Positions 1 through 11,729 of a stretch of DNA of 64,000 nucleotides are shown piece by piece (the stretch's first letter is position 1; each line of letters begins with the position of its first letter). The stretch is from Agapetus fuscipes. Its lineage: Eukaryota; Arthropoda; Insecta; Trichoptera; Glossosomatidae. The notes under the pieces are model-generated. The model worked only from the letters and a program-made list of their open reading frames with translations, searched no databases and was not told the origin of the DNA. Location of the stretch: NCBI GenBank assembly GCA_951799405.1, contig OX637350.1:8913852-8977851 (forward strand). Reading direction: 5' to 3'. A program made the translations under genes and the position numbers.

Positions 1-359
1 AAATACTGCATTATGTACCTACATAATGAATCTTGTGGAAAAAACCTATAGATACACAATACTTACGACAATATTTTTACTCACTTGTATTATTTTAAAT
101 ACCTACTTACTTATTTTTCTGAAATAATTTGAATATACCTCCATGGAAATAACCACTGAAAAATAATCAGTTAGGTAAGTATGTTTATTTTATAATTTCT
201 TTCTAAAAGCTGAAAAGAAATTCTTATTTCAAAAGATCATCCATCTATGTATTCTTACAATAACTCTGAAACTGATAAACCGACAGGTTTTGTTCAAGTG
301 GTAGGTTTTTCTAAAATGATTTTCATAAAATTCATGGCAGTTAGTGTGGAAAGTTAAGT

Positions 360-652
360 AGCCATAAAACAAATGAAAAGAAAATAAAAGAATGCAAGTC
401 ATCTGTCAAAATTAATTTGAAAATGGAATATTTATTTGATTGCGAAATAATCATGGTAGGTAGATAAATAAATAACAACCTACCTCTGACTTTTTTTAAA
501 AGAAAATGGCTAGGAAAAAGCGACATAACAACTTAATAAAGAAAACAAAAGAATACCACCTATCTGTCAATTAAATTGAAAAAGGAATTCTTTCAGGATG
601 GTAGGTAGAGAAAAATAATATTCAAACTACCTATCATCTGAAATATTTAATG
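360..652. repeat. Diverged direct duplication, about 130-150 bp unit
   Basis: Two neighbouring segments, roughly 360-490 and 525-652, share the same order of short words: AAAAGAAT, ATCTGTCAA, TTGAAAA.GGAAT and ATGGTAGGTAG. This suggests an old tandem duplication with internal indels. Confidence 0.35.
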
Positions 653-1377
653 AACCCTACACACATTCTATCAACCAAAAATCTTCACGTAAAGAAATTA
701 AAACAACCCCACAAAATGAAAATATGTTTTTATTACGATAATTAATGAACCATGACATTGTTAATTTTTAATCACAATATTTAACAACAAATAATTAAAG
801 ACTTTATCTGATTGCACAAAATGATATAAAATTGATGAGAATCTCCGATGAAGTAATTACCTCAAGTCTATAAAAGATTCATCAACTAGATGGCAGACTA
901 CAGATATACATATTGAACATAATCTTCTAGTACTTACAACATTTAAACATTATGAATAATATAAAGTTACTATCAAAATATATTTATTTATTCTCTTGTA
1001 ACAATACCATAACTAATGTAGAAGTATGACTATAAGAAATGTGATTTTATGGAATGTTTACACAAAATAAATATTTTAAGGAATGATTTAATGATGATAA
1101 AGTCGGAACAATCCTGAAATTCCCTTGGCGGGTTCGATAGACATAAATATTTAACTAAAAATAAATTTTGTTTCGAAATTTGGTTACCTACCTGGAGAAT
1201 TGACATGACAATTTTTTCCCCAGGCTTTTTTTTGACTCCATTTGTGGTAGCTTTTTCTAACTTAAAAAAATAAACAACATTTTTTTCACAGATAGATTGC
1301 TTATAAAGCGACTAAAAAACAAATCAAATATAGTTTGTGCTGTTTCCTGGTGTAATAAAATAATAATAGTACTTTGA

Positions 1378-1520
1378 GTACGAAACAGTGTGTAAATCTT
1401 ACTTTGATTGCGTAAATCAAAGATGTATGGAATATACGAGGGCACTTCTAGAGTGTGAATTGGTTTTCATGCATTTTTTTATATTTACGCAGTCAAGGTG
1501 AGTTCACACAATGTTGTATG
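1378..1520. mobile_element. Small MITE-like element with ATTGCGTAAAT/TTTACGCA arms
   Basis: The left end carries GTGTAAATCTTACTTTGATTG and the right end the inverse pattern TTTACGCAGTCAAGGTGAG, followed by CACACAATG. A second copy with the same inverted arrangement lies at 37641-37775. Target duplication is not clear. Confidence 0.4.
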
Positions 1521-2488
1521 TTACAATACTGGGGGCACAGTATTTCTTACAAATCCTAATATTCCAAATGTCGAGAAATTTGAATATTTATATTTCATGT
1601 GATGTGATTAATAAATCTTTAAAATTAAGTATTCTATGTCATATAGATTTGTATTCTTTAGTAAACAATAACATCAAAAAATATTATATACTTTGAATAA
1701 GGCACAAGAATAACAATTTAACATATTGATTTTAAAAATCTGGTTCTACTCATATTCTATACACGCAACAAGTCCAGTTATATTTGATAACGAAATATGA
1801 AAACAATAATCTTTTATCACAATAAGCACAAAAATTAGTTTAAAGTAAAAAGATCAACAATAAAAATATAAAGGAATGTATAATGCATGTGCTCGACATT
1901 TACTTAGTACCTGTTTTGTATGACTTAGCTCAAATAAAAGAAAAAAAAATAATTGCATCTAAAATTTTAGTTTGTGCAACACAATTGAATGCAATAAAGT
2001 TTCTAAAAAATGAAAGTATTAAAAAATTAACAACGTAATTAATTATTCATATTTCAAAAATTTAGTCTTACTTTTCACTCTTGTGCAAAATAAAATGCAG
2101 AAGTCATTTTCAGAATAAACCTTAGTATGATGTTTGTCCAAACATGAACAATTATAACAGTACAAAAAAGTCCAAAAGAAAAACATTGAATTCAGTAAAT
2201 CCAATTTAATTTTTGGACATCTAAATTAATATATTTCAACATAACAAAATATGACCTTGAGGGTTCAATATTGATTTCATAGTACCTACAGTCTAAGCAC
2301 CCAATACAGGAGCTAAATTAATTGAGTCCTTTAGAAACAAAAAGGCAATCTAGGATTTTTTCCAAAGATTAGATAAATGTATGGAAACACAGCAAATGAC
2401 ATTCTCTTCATATTTATCTGAGTTTTGGAAGAAATACTAGATTGCAGAATTTGATTCAGTGCGACTCATTTCTTATAAATGGAATGTT

Positions 2489-5400
2489 TCAGTCTGCTAA
2501 TACAGGCACAGCTTTCTTTTTATTTTTCCCGACTGAAGATTCACTCTTTGAGTCAAAAAAGATCCGACTGGAACTGTTAAAGCTGAGGAGTTTCTTGTAC
2601 CACTTGCTCTTTTTGTTCCTGTCCTTCTTCGAATGCTCTCCTTTTTTGTTGATGTTGGTGAAGTCTGTCATACTCTCATAGCGCGTCCTCTCAGCTTTGA
2701 TGAGATTTCGATCTTCGCTGACGTTTGACAAGCTGGATGAATGCTTCAAGCTGTCTGACACTGGATCCGGAAGGTGTAGAGAGTCAAAGTTTGTAGGCGC
2801 TATCTCAAGTGGTGGCTTAGTGGACGCTTCGGGTTTCATTTGCTCACGCATTACTTGATTTTCAGCATAATTTGTAATGGCTAATTTTGGCACTTCAATC
2901 TGTTTAGGCACCATTGACATGGATTGTACATTTGACTCCAGCTCTCTGATTATTGTCCTAGAAAACCATTAAATTTCAGTTAGGTTTAAGTTAGAATTAC
3001 GGTCGTTTGACATTTTGACAATTATATTAATTTTAAAACTAAACAAATTTCAAAACTTAATTTAACTCGGATATTTCACGAACCGTTTAGAGAGAACTTA
3101 CGTAGCCAACGTCTCCTGAAGACGTCGGCTACGTCGCCGACGAAACGTCGAGAATGATGTAAGTTCTCTCTAAACGGTTCGTGAAATATCCGAGTTAAAT
3201 TAAGTTTTGAAATTTGTTTAGTTTTAAAATTAATATAATCATTAAATTTCAGTTTAATATAGATGATAAGATCTGTTTCCATGAGCTTTACTTCACAAAC
3301 TAACATCAAAAGATTTTTAATCACTGTATAAACAATGCATACAATCCTATTAACAGTGGATTAGCTGATAGCATAATTTTTTATGCAATATGACAACATA
3401 ACCTAATGATTGTAACAACAAAAAATCCAATAAACACTTCAGACGGGATTAAGGTAATCAAAAGCCAAAATGAAACACTAAATTGTTCACACACAGAAGT
3501 TTTATACTTTTGGCAAACTTAAATCAGCCAGAAAAACTTCTTCAAATAATTCAACTAAGTACCTATCCATTGCTCTTTGATAAAAATATTTGAATACATT
3601 TTTTCAGAGCAGCGTTTACCTCTGGTTGTTGCTCAGTGGCATAGGAGTAGTCCTTAGGGAGTCTCTGAGCTTATCCCAGAAGTTCCATAGTTTTCCGGAC
3701 CGCTGGTAATCCAGAAGAAAGTAGTAGGAGAGCTGAGGAGGGAGGGTGCAGCGCTTATACAAGCAGGGCACAATTTTTCTACGCTGTTGTTCTGAAATAT
3801 TACAAGGAATATATTTAATCATTGCTTAGAAATTGACAACTTTTAATGTAAAATCTTAGAGAATAAAATAATATTTACCTACAAATCGAATTTACGAATG
3901 AGAAGAGAGAATAGACAGTGGAAAGTGTCTCATCCCATAAGTGCATAAATCTCTTTAACTATCATTTATTGTCTATGGATTACAATGACCAATGCAGTGA
4001 TAATAATTGAAGCTGATGTAAAAACATTTTTTTAAATGCTATGAATGATTTAAAAATTAAATTAATGGATCAGTGTTACAATGACCTTTACCCTATATTT
4101 TTGTTTTTACTTTCTATCTTGACATCATTGGCCTTCAACATTTTTTCAAACAGCTACCATTTTGATGGTTTTATTATCATCAAGGACCACAAAGTTCAAG
4201 AATATTAATCCGTTTTGTACACTGTATGAAAAGTTCATGGTGCTCATAAAATATAACAACATTATTGTGCGGTAGATTGTACTCCCATGGCTTGAATCAT
4301 TATACTGTAGGGTTGAATATTTACCTATCCCTAACGCTTGTGCAAAGTCTATGAAGAACTTGTTGGCGGGGGATTCAAAGAAGTCTGGAGAGATGATGAT
4401 GATGAGTCTGTTGCAGCGTTCAGATATGAGCCGCAGCATGGCCGAGTGCTGGGAGCTGAGCCCGCCTAGCAGGTCACGATCCTTGACACACAGCTGAAAC
4501 ACACCAACGGTAAGCATAAGTATCAAAACAGTAAGAGGACGGTAAAGAGTGACATTATTGCCACAGACAGAACACAGATGTGATCTTCGGTAAAATTATA
4601 TTAGACATAGATATAGACAGTTACTGAGACAGTAGGGGTTTATTTTGAAGTAAGAGCGGACCTGCAATGTCATAAGAATGTACAAAATCTATGTGTGTAG
4701 GACTTGTATTTTGTAAATGATTAAGTAATATTGGGTTTAGTTGTAAAATTGAGTGTCAGATATGCAAGGGCTCTTGAAGTAAATACATCATGAAAACGGC
4801 GCCATAAAGAAATCATCAACTCATCATCGTAAAGTCAAAATAACTTAAACCACATTGGTAACCACCCCACCTTGGGTAATTATTTAAGAAAAGCACAAAA
4901 ACATTGGTTAACTTTGGCTGACCTCAAAATACTAAACAAAATGCTGTACTTTAATATCCCAGGAACACCTTGACATATCACGGATGTTTTGTGGGTTTCA
5001 AGTACCTACATAGTTCTTTTGTGCATGATCGAGCGATAATATAGTAGACTTATCAAATACGTTTGTTTGTATGGGTAGGTCGGTAAAGTCATATTTTTGA
5101 AAGCTTATTTACACTAAGATTCTTGATACACACATTTGTTAATTGAACAATAATATTTTTTTTAACTGCATTTAAATCGGAGGTCTGTAAGCGAAAAAAC
5201 CAAAGCAAAGCACGTCGAGAAAAATATGTTTTCTAATGAAAAGAACCAAGAATATAACTCAAGAAGATCAATACTTACTGTAAATCCAAAGGCTTCCATT
5301 CGCTGAATCAGTTCGACGGCGAAATCAACATCTTCATCAGCAAACAGAACGAATGCATCGTACATCTGTGGGTTGGTGGCGCCTTGCTGAGACAAGTATG

Positions 5401-7149
5401 CGTCCTGTACAGTGAGGACGTCTTGGTCAGGTGTTGACGGGATAACTGAGTTTGTACTGTCATTTGTGACTCCGTTGGTTTTTGACTTAGTTACGTAGCT
5501 ATTGGCGTCTGATTCTGAAACACACACATTTTTTTTTAACCAAACAGTGCGTATATGGATTGTATTTATATGGTCAGCTTGAGACCATGGAGATTCTCGT
5601 ACAGGACTCTTCGACAGTGTAATAAAAATATTACGCGTATAGTATCCAAAGAAGTCTAGAATTTGTTGCTCAGACTGATGCTTCAAGGCTCAGTGACTTA
5701 CTTCTCAATTGTACTAGCCCCTCTCTCCCAAACAAAGAAACTCTATCATTAGTATTTATTAAATGTTCACATGTTTTTGTGGACGAGGCAAATTTTTGAT
5801 GAAAGGTGGACAATGTAAATTTTTTAACAGAATTGCAAAGATCTACTTAGGGGCCGTCCATAAATTACGTCATCGATTTTGGCTGATTTTCGACCCCCAT
5901 CCCCCCCCTACAATCATCCTATAATAATCATTATCTAATGACCCCCTTCCCCCTCTTGCTGTAATGATGGATGAGCTTAATAATTAATAATGTTATATTA
6001 CTTACATAATATTTAGTATATTTTGTAGAAATTGGTATTTACAAGAACGACGTCACTTTTGGTACTCGGAAATCATTTGCCATCATCCGCAGACCAGACT
6101 CCCCCCCCCTTAATGCGAATGACGTAATATATGGACAGCCCCTTATATGGATTTTGGTCTCAAAATTAGCCCGAGCTGTATCAATATCTAATCTAAGTTG
6201 CAAAGATATGTAACATTGGGGATTCACATTATACACAGTCTCACAAGCAGACACATATAAGTTCACGCTTGCACATGCCGCATGTGAACCTACTAAATAA
6301 AAACCCAAATATCAAATGAACATACACCCTGCAACTCTTGCCGACCTTCCCTGAAACAGGGGTGACATGGGCAAAGTGAACCATTTTTTACAGAATGAGT
6401 GGTCAGCCGCATACCAACCTATAAGTCAAGGAACAGCCATATCCGTGTCAATAATCTAAGTTGCAAATATATATTAACATTAAAGATTCATATTTAATGT
6501 ATGCGCGCACAAGTAGAGATGAGTAAAATTGCACTGACACACCCTGCATGTGTATAAATGTAAAATAAAAACCCAAACCTGAAATCAACGTTTACTCTTC
6601 AACACTTGCCCCTATTCTCTGAAACAGGAGTGGCATTTGTAAAAGTGAATAAACATTTACAGTATGGCTGGCCGGCCATGTACCAACCTATAAGCAAAAC
6701 AATGTTTTCACTAACCTAGAAGCTCCTCAATGTCATCAAGGACATCAAAGCGATCCAACATCTCCAGATGAAGCTGCAACTGCTTAAAATTAGCTTTCTG
6801 GATATTCTGTTGACTCCAGAATTGTAAAACTTCGGCCATAGGATTCGTTGAACTCTGAAAGGAAGGCATTACTTGACCGGGCACGCCAACGAGATACGCG
6901 AGGCCTCTCCAGTCTCTGGAATAAAAGTAAGACGTCTTGTAAAGATAAAATCACCATAAATTCATTGAAATGCGTGATGGGTAAACAATTGGTAACCTGT
7001 GAAAATATGCGACGCCGTACTAACCTTGAGAGGCCATTTTCGGCGCTTATAATTTTACAGGGATTAAGCAAAGGGAAGATAACATGTTTTGTTGGATTCT
7101 TGAGAGCGGATATTGGTATGTTTTCAAAATTTAAATTACTTTCACCCAT
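2489..7149 (-). CDS. MyD88: MyD88 adaptor protein (death domain + TIR), complete, six exons
   Basis: Cytoplasmic adaptor linking Toll receptors, through TIR-TIR contacts, to death-domain kinases of the IRAK/Pelle type. Exons on the minus strand are 7149-7025, 6915-6716, 5514-5279, 4493-4325, 3791-3620 and 2957-2489. All junctions are GT-AG and phases agree, giving 456 residues. Exons 1-2 encode the death domain (about residues 10-105, with the DWRGLAYLVG core). Residues 109-159 are a Ser/Thr-rich linker. The TIR domain starts at YDAFVLFADED (about 160), continues through KDRDLLGG in exon 4, and ends with the box-3-like FWDKL in exon 5. Exon 6 adds a charged Ser-rich tail of about 155 residues, longer than in vertebrate MyD88. 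The box-2 segment reads RDLLGG and lacks the proline of the usual RDxxPG. Introns hold a palindrome, a MITE and two DR240 copies. The start at 7149 is the first Met leading into the death domain. Identification is strong. Confidence 0.93.
3021..3239. repeat. Perfect 81-bp palindrome with hammerhead-like centre, in MyD88 last intron
   Basis: Arms 3021-3101 and 3159-3239 are exact reverse complements over 81 bp. The 57-bp centre has CTGAAGA (3116-3122), then GTCGGC (3124-3129) pairing with GCCGAC (3136-3141), then GAAA (3142-3145). This is the order of a hammerhead ribozyme core, CUGANGA-stem II-GAAA. One extra C separates CTGAAGA from the stem, and stems I and III are not convincing. Hammerhead motifs are known in Penelope-like retroelements. 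A diverged relative is at 60266-60515. Identical arms suggest recent formation or gene conversion. Confidence 0.8.
5850..6142. mobile_element. GGGGC-ended MITE with TTA target duplication (PIF/Harbinger-like)
   Basis: The ends are inverted: GGGGCCGTCCATAAATTACG on the left and the complementary ATTA-type ATATGGACAGCCCC on the right, flanked on both sides by TTA (5847-5849 and 6143-6145). The interior has C-runs and no coding capacity. A near-identical reverse copy sits at 23254-23542. A 3-bp TWA-type duplication suggests the PIF/Harbinger superfamily; this class call is inference. It lies in MyD88 intron 2. Confidence 0.75.
6187..6434 (-). repeat. DR240 dispersed repeat, full-length
   Basis: The minus-strand copy begins (in its own sense) near TTCCTTGACTTATAGG and reads through GTATGCGGCTGACCAC, GGTTCACTTTGCCCATGTC and CAGGGAAGGTCGGCAAGAG to TTTGCAACTTAGATTAGAT. 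It is in MyD88 intron 2, next to a second, more diverged copy. DR240 is the most frequent repeat in the window. Confidence 0.8.
6450..6698 (-). repeat. DR240 dispersed repeat, diverged
   Basis: Same landmarks as the neighbouring copy, in the same order but with many substitutions (TTGCAAATATATATT at the tail end, CTGAAACAGGAGTGGC in the middle, ACCAACCTATAAGC at the head). Two copies of different age lie in tandem orientation. Confidence 0.7.
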
Positions 7150-7594
7150 GTTAAAAAAGAGAGATGTCAGAAATCAAAACGTCAAAAAAATAATATTATT
7201 TATCAAAACAAAAATCAGGCGACCAACACCAGAAACCAAAAACCATAAGCAATCGACAAACTACGTTTGCTACCTACCTACAAATTCATTGTTTTTTTAT
7301 AACTACCAAGTGGTTTGTAATTAAGGGATAATACTTTTTGCGACTGGTATACTTTGAACGCTGCTGTTGGTGAAACTGTCAGTCATTGACTTTTCGCATG
7401 GCGGGATTTTCGAAATTTGTTTTTGCCGATGGTTTTTGCAGTCGTGAAAAACATGCCAAGAAAAGATAGGTACAATATTGCTTTATAATGCTTATTTTAC
7501 TGTTCTTTGGATACTGTATAAATATTTTTACTTGAACATTAGTTGTTCAAAGTCATCCACTTCAACTAATACTTACATTATGTTTTATTATGAG
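7150..7594. promoter_or_regulatory. Probable MyD88 5' flank
   Basis: Sequence immediately upstream of the MyD88 start codon. It must contain the 5' UTR or promoter unless an additional 5' exon exists. I see no clear TATA or initiator element and no obvious kappaB-type site, so the assignment is by position only. Confidence 0.3.
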
Positions 7595-8035
7595 TAGAGA
7601 TGCTATGGATATGAAGTTTCGGAAATGGAAATGGATAAGGATATTGTACATTATTTCGGTTACGGATATGGATATGGATATTGAATTATTTTGGATATTC
7701 GATTTTAAAAGCAATTGACAAATAATGTTCATTGTAGACTGTAGTTTCATCTCGCTTCCGCAACGACGAGACAGAGGAATTATGTTTTAAACTGCGTTTT
7801 TTACACTGCGTAACACGTGTTTTAGTACTTACCTATGGTTTTTAGTTTTTACTTGTTTGTTGAAAGTCGACGGACGAAAAATAAATATTGTCAAAACATG
7901 TTTCATTGAGATTCCACCATTATCCGAAACTATGCGAAACATTTATGTCGGTTTCGGTTACGGATACGGATATTTTATTTTATTTCGGATATCCGAGAGT
8001 TTCGGATACGGATAAGGATATCCATAACATCCCTT
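7595..8035. mobile_element. hAT-like non-autonomous element rich in GGATAT/ATATCC
   Basis: Both ends carry inverted GATGYTATGGATAT-type sequence (AGAGATGCTATGGATATG on the left, GGATATCCATAACATCCC on the right). Subterminal regions consist of degenerate GGATAT hexamers. The middle is non-coding. An exact 8-bp flanking duplication could not be confirmed, so the class is tentative. Confidence 0.45.
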
Positions 8036-8302
8036 GTATGCAGTAATAAACTTATTTTTATCGGATGGCAAATGACACTGAATAGGTAACGATGTTTGAA
8101 AATAAATCGTATCTCTAATGAGATAACGAACTATGAGTTTTTATTACCAAGGAAAGACATACCTATGTAATACACAAAAGAGAAACCTTTATACGAGTAC
8201 ATAGGTACCTACAGGCTTCGCAAGATTTTTCAACTTTTAGAAAATACTTTATGGATAAAAATTGTTTGTTCTCAGTTTTGAAAGAAAACTGGTTCTAGTA
8301 AA

Positions 8303-8358
8303 GACTGACGCTTGCTCGCCGAGAAAAAGTTCCAAATTTAAAATGTTCCGACCTCATT
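8303..8358 (-). mobile_element. Fragment of the AATGAGGTCSGAACA MITE family
   Basis: The sequence from CTCGCCGAGAAAAAGTTCC to TGTTCCGACCTCATT is the reverse complement of the left end of the element at 49505-49684. Only about 55 bp remain. Confidence 0.5.
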
Positions 8359-8651
8359 AAATACATCATTTACCTACTTACAATGGACTCGACACACCAA
8401 AAAAATTCCATCGGATATGTGACCGATAGTTATGAAAAATTTTCTGTTAAAAAATATTGTGAAAAATATGCAGTTGACAGTTATGCTTATTAATGCAGGA
8501 CGTAGCAATTTAGTGTGGGAAGGTACTATCTAACTTAGATTCTTTACGACTCATTTATATTTTTCATTAAAACTAGCCCTAAAAAGTTAACGAACTAAAA
8601 CCACCGTATCAGTTTAAGTCTAAACAGTGTCTAATACATTTCACCATAAAT

Positions 8652-8848
8652 GCAACCAAGCTACACATATTGAGCAACTTATTCACATGGCGAGTGGAAC
8701 CTATTAATTTGCTATTTAAGTGGATATTTCTCTACTCTAGAGGGCCGGCCGCCTGCTCATTTCTTGTGAAGGCCGAGTAAACCCAGCCGGTACCTACTTA
8801 CTATGATCTGAGCTTTGAAATAAGCATTGAAACAGAAATTTATTCAGA
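8652..8848 (-). mobile_element. SINE-A copy, 5'-truncated (left half of inverted pair)
   Basis: Starts with GCAACCAAGCTACACATAT, the reverse of the SINE-A 3' end, and continues through GGCGAGTGGAACCTATT and TTCTTGTGAAGGCCGAGTAA. No tRNA-like head remains. It abuts a plus-oriented copy of the same family. Confidence 0.7.
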
Positions 8849-8855
8849 CACGTTT

Positions 8856-9068
8856 TCTGTTATGGTGTTTATTTTACACCCAAAATAATATAATACAAAA
8901 TAATACCGACAAGGTTTACTCAGCCTTTACAATAAATGAGAAATAACCCCTTCGGGAGCTGCGAAATCCCCATTTCAAAAAAAGTGGTTGGGTAAAGGCC
9001 AGCCCACTTAGCTGTGAAAATAAATAGTTTCCACACCCCACATGCGACTTCAGTTCGAAATGTGCAGA
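8856..9068 (+). mobile_element. SINE-A copy, 5'-truncated (right half of inverted pair)
   Basis: Reads GGTGTTTATTTTACACCC, then AAGGTTTACTCAGCC, CTTCGGGAGCTGCGAAA, AAGTGGTTGGGTAAAGGCC and ACACCCCACATGCGAC. These are the SINE-A body landmarks in plus orientation. It forms a head-to-head inverted pair with 8652-8848. Confidence 0.7.
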
Positions 9069-10105
9069 CCTCATTGTTTGTTTATTATCATTTATGGAGC
9101 GCTCCCATTTTTAACGAAATCCTTGGGTGTGAAAAATTACCATGGCCAGATTTGTATCGAAAAACCAATGCTCTACTGAAAAATGCTCAATCTCATACAT
9201 TAACTAATGGGTCAAAGAGATACCATCTCTGACCTATTTTCTGTATGCAAAATATAGACTCAAGGTTATAATCAGAGTGAAAATGAATAGCCGTGGCTGC
9301 AATATGATGGAAAAAAAATAAGGGTAGAGACATGGGGTATGAAAATCAATTTGACGAAAGCAGCTGCAAATTTAGTATGGACTCAAAACAAATTGGAAAC
9401 TAGAGCTGTTTTCACTTTATTTTATTTGTGACAATATGTGCGGAATTCATTTTAGGAATGTTACAAGATTGATTTAATTTAAATGCCAAGGTGTTGTTTT
9501 TTTACTAATTATAATTACGTTGAACTTTTCCATTATACTGCTTCAATTAAATAAAATACTAACTATGTATTTTTGTAAATAAAATTATAAAAATAGGATC
9601 CAAAAAAATATGTATTTGGCAAGACAACTCAATATGTGTCTTAGCCATACTGAGAGAACGAACGAAGTAAAACATTTTTTCTTCAAATTATCAGACCCCA
9701 ATGAAGTTTATGATCAAGGTAACAAATGCCATAAAATAAATATAAACGTAACTTTTTAATGATTTATAGATAACAGCAGTTGATCACAGAAATTTGGAAT
9801 GTTGTGAGTGTACTCATTATCTGTCCACATTTAGCACTTTTACGTGGAAATGAGCATAAAAACCAATGTCTCATATTGTAACAAAGGTGTTATCTCAAAC
9901 CATTATCTGCACTATTTGCGCAATTAACCATTATATCACGATGAGCAAAGGACAGATTACCACCATGTCGGATTGTGTAAATATAGCAATGTTATACCTC
10001 CGCGCACAATTAAATAGGGGTAAAACTGAAAGCCATGCCAACGTTAATGTTGAAGGTTATTCTTAGTCAGACAACTAAATTACTTCTTTTCTTCCACAGC
10101 TCTTC
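9069..10105. other. Non-coding AT-rich interval
   Basis: No gene, repeat family or structured element that I can support. Open frames are short and lack motifs. Confidence 0.4.
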
Positions 10106-10288
10106 TCAGTTCACTCCTGGATGTAAGCCTCCTCCAATCCTGTCCATGTTTGTCCATCGACTGCTATGTTCAGCCATCCTACGCCAGTTGGAGTCTCCCC
10201 ACTCCCCGCTTGGACATCCTGGGTCGCCACTGGACGATGCTTTTCGGCCACCTGTTAAGGTGTTGCGACGGGACCAGTCCATCGCCAT
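10106..10288 (-). pseudogene. Possible LINE reverse-transcriptase C-terminal fragment
   Basis: A GC-richer island in AT-rich surroundings. On the minus strand it reads an uninterrupted frame with a DSNWRRMAEHSSRWTNM segment. This resembles the WxxxAxDRxxW stretch common after the polymerase domain of LINEs. The match is short, and the following 10330-10620 region may be more of the same degenerate element. Confidence 0.3.
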
Positions 10289-10974
10289 TTTAAGCAGGCC
10301 ACTCGCGGTATGACATCAGTGCATCTACGGATCTACTGGTTTGGAACCCTATTTATGAACTGAATTCCCAGCATCCTCCTTTGAATGGCTCTTTAGCATG
10401 TCCTCAGTCTGCAAGCGCTTTACTGAGTGAGCCCTTTTGTTTCAAAGCCATAGGTGGATACTGGAAGCTTGCATGGCTCAAAGTTTCTGCGTTTCAGGTT
10501 AACAGGCATTTTCTTGTTATTGAGAAATTACTAAATCATGTTAAATGGTTGTGCCAGCCCTCGGTCTTCGTTGATTGCCATCTTCTTGACCAGCAAACAG
10601 GAGACATCCACGAGCTGCTTTAAACCCTAGAAGTATGAAATTCATGGCAGACCCTCTTTCAAAGATGTTGCTAAGAATTACCTGAATGATAATAATAAGA
10701 TTTTTTTTTAGAATTTACTGCAAAGCCATGGCTTAATATTCTGAAAAGGCACACACTTAGACTCCAAGGCTCTCAATAAGAGATGCTACATATTTTGAAA
10801 ATATAAATTAATAATGAAGACAAAAAAATACCTGTGCAATTACGGCCTTATTCATCCCATTGCAACTTTTATTCGTTAAAACTTTATACTTGAGTTGAAC
10901 CCACTTTTTAGTATGGGAAAGTTGACTTTAAGTTGGTTTAAAAATAAAACAGTGTTATGAATAGGGGGCTAAGG

Positions 10975-11356
10975 CAGTGATTCCCAAACTATGGTACGCG
11001 TACCACCAGTGGTACGCGACGCTTCTTAAGTGGTACGCAAGCAGCCATGGCCATAGGACATACATAGTAAAATAAGATAAAACGTTTTTCAATTTCGCGC
11101 TTAAAATTAAGTACAACTGAGCCAAATATTTCCTTTCTTGTCTCGAACATGCATCACCATTTTTCGCACTAAGTCCTACGAGTATTGTATTTGTTTTCCA
11201 TAATTAATAAATAAACATAATGTTGTAATAAACAGCTGTTGCAGTTTATATTACTTTACCATTTTGAACGATTTTTCAACTGTTACACTTCAGTGGTACG
11301 CTACTGATTTATAATTTCGTGAGTGGTACGCGAAATCAAAAGTTTGGGAACCACTG
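10975..11356. mobile_element. hAT MITE, 382 bp, with exact 8-bp target duplication
   Basis: Ends CAGTGATTCCCAAACT and AGTTTGGGAACCACTG are inverted repeats of the hAT type. The flanking octamer GGCTAAGG occurs at 10967-10974 and again at 11357-11364. Subterminal TGGTACGC motifs are repeated several times, as expected for transposase-binding sites. It has no coding capacity, so it is non-autonomous. Confidence 0.92.
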
Positions 11357-11729
11357 GGCTAAGGTATAATTAAATGATATAATTATTTAAAAAAATATAT
11401 AAAGCAGTGTTTAAAGTTAATCTACGAGGCCATCAGATAAATATTTTTAGTTTCCTTGATATTTATTAAATAGTTTCAATAACTATATTGGAAAATTAAT
11501 AATAAAGCATGTATAGACAAATAAGCAGGTACATTGTTCTGTACAATAGTTTTTCACATTTAAAAACTTGTATGTAATATTTTTAACACTAATTGTAAAC
11601 TTGATATTTAAAAGTTTTAAAAATTAAATTTTAATGACGGCTATTAAAAGTGTGTTGTGTACTCAGTACTTCTGCAAGTATAAAACTTATAGTTTACACT
11701 CAACCATTGCGTGTACAATTAATGTATTG

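Larger units (their letters stand above)
1..2488. other. AT-rich sequence downstream of MyD88
   Basis: No coding region is convincing here; the longest open frames are about 60 codons and have no recognisable motif. The stretch is rich in short TACCTAC-type words. It contains a diverged direct duplication (360-652) and a small MITE-like element (1378-1520), listed separately. The part next to 2489 should include the MyD88 3' UTR, but I could not fix a poly(A) site. Confidence 0.5.

Noticed and set aside
6039..6308. 89-codon minus-strand frame
   Set aside because: It spans the edge of a MITE and a DR240 copy inside a MyD88 intron; there is no independent evidence of coding.
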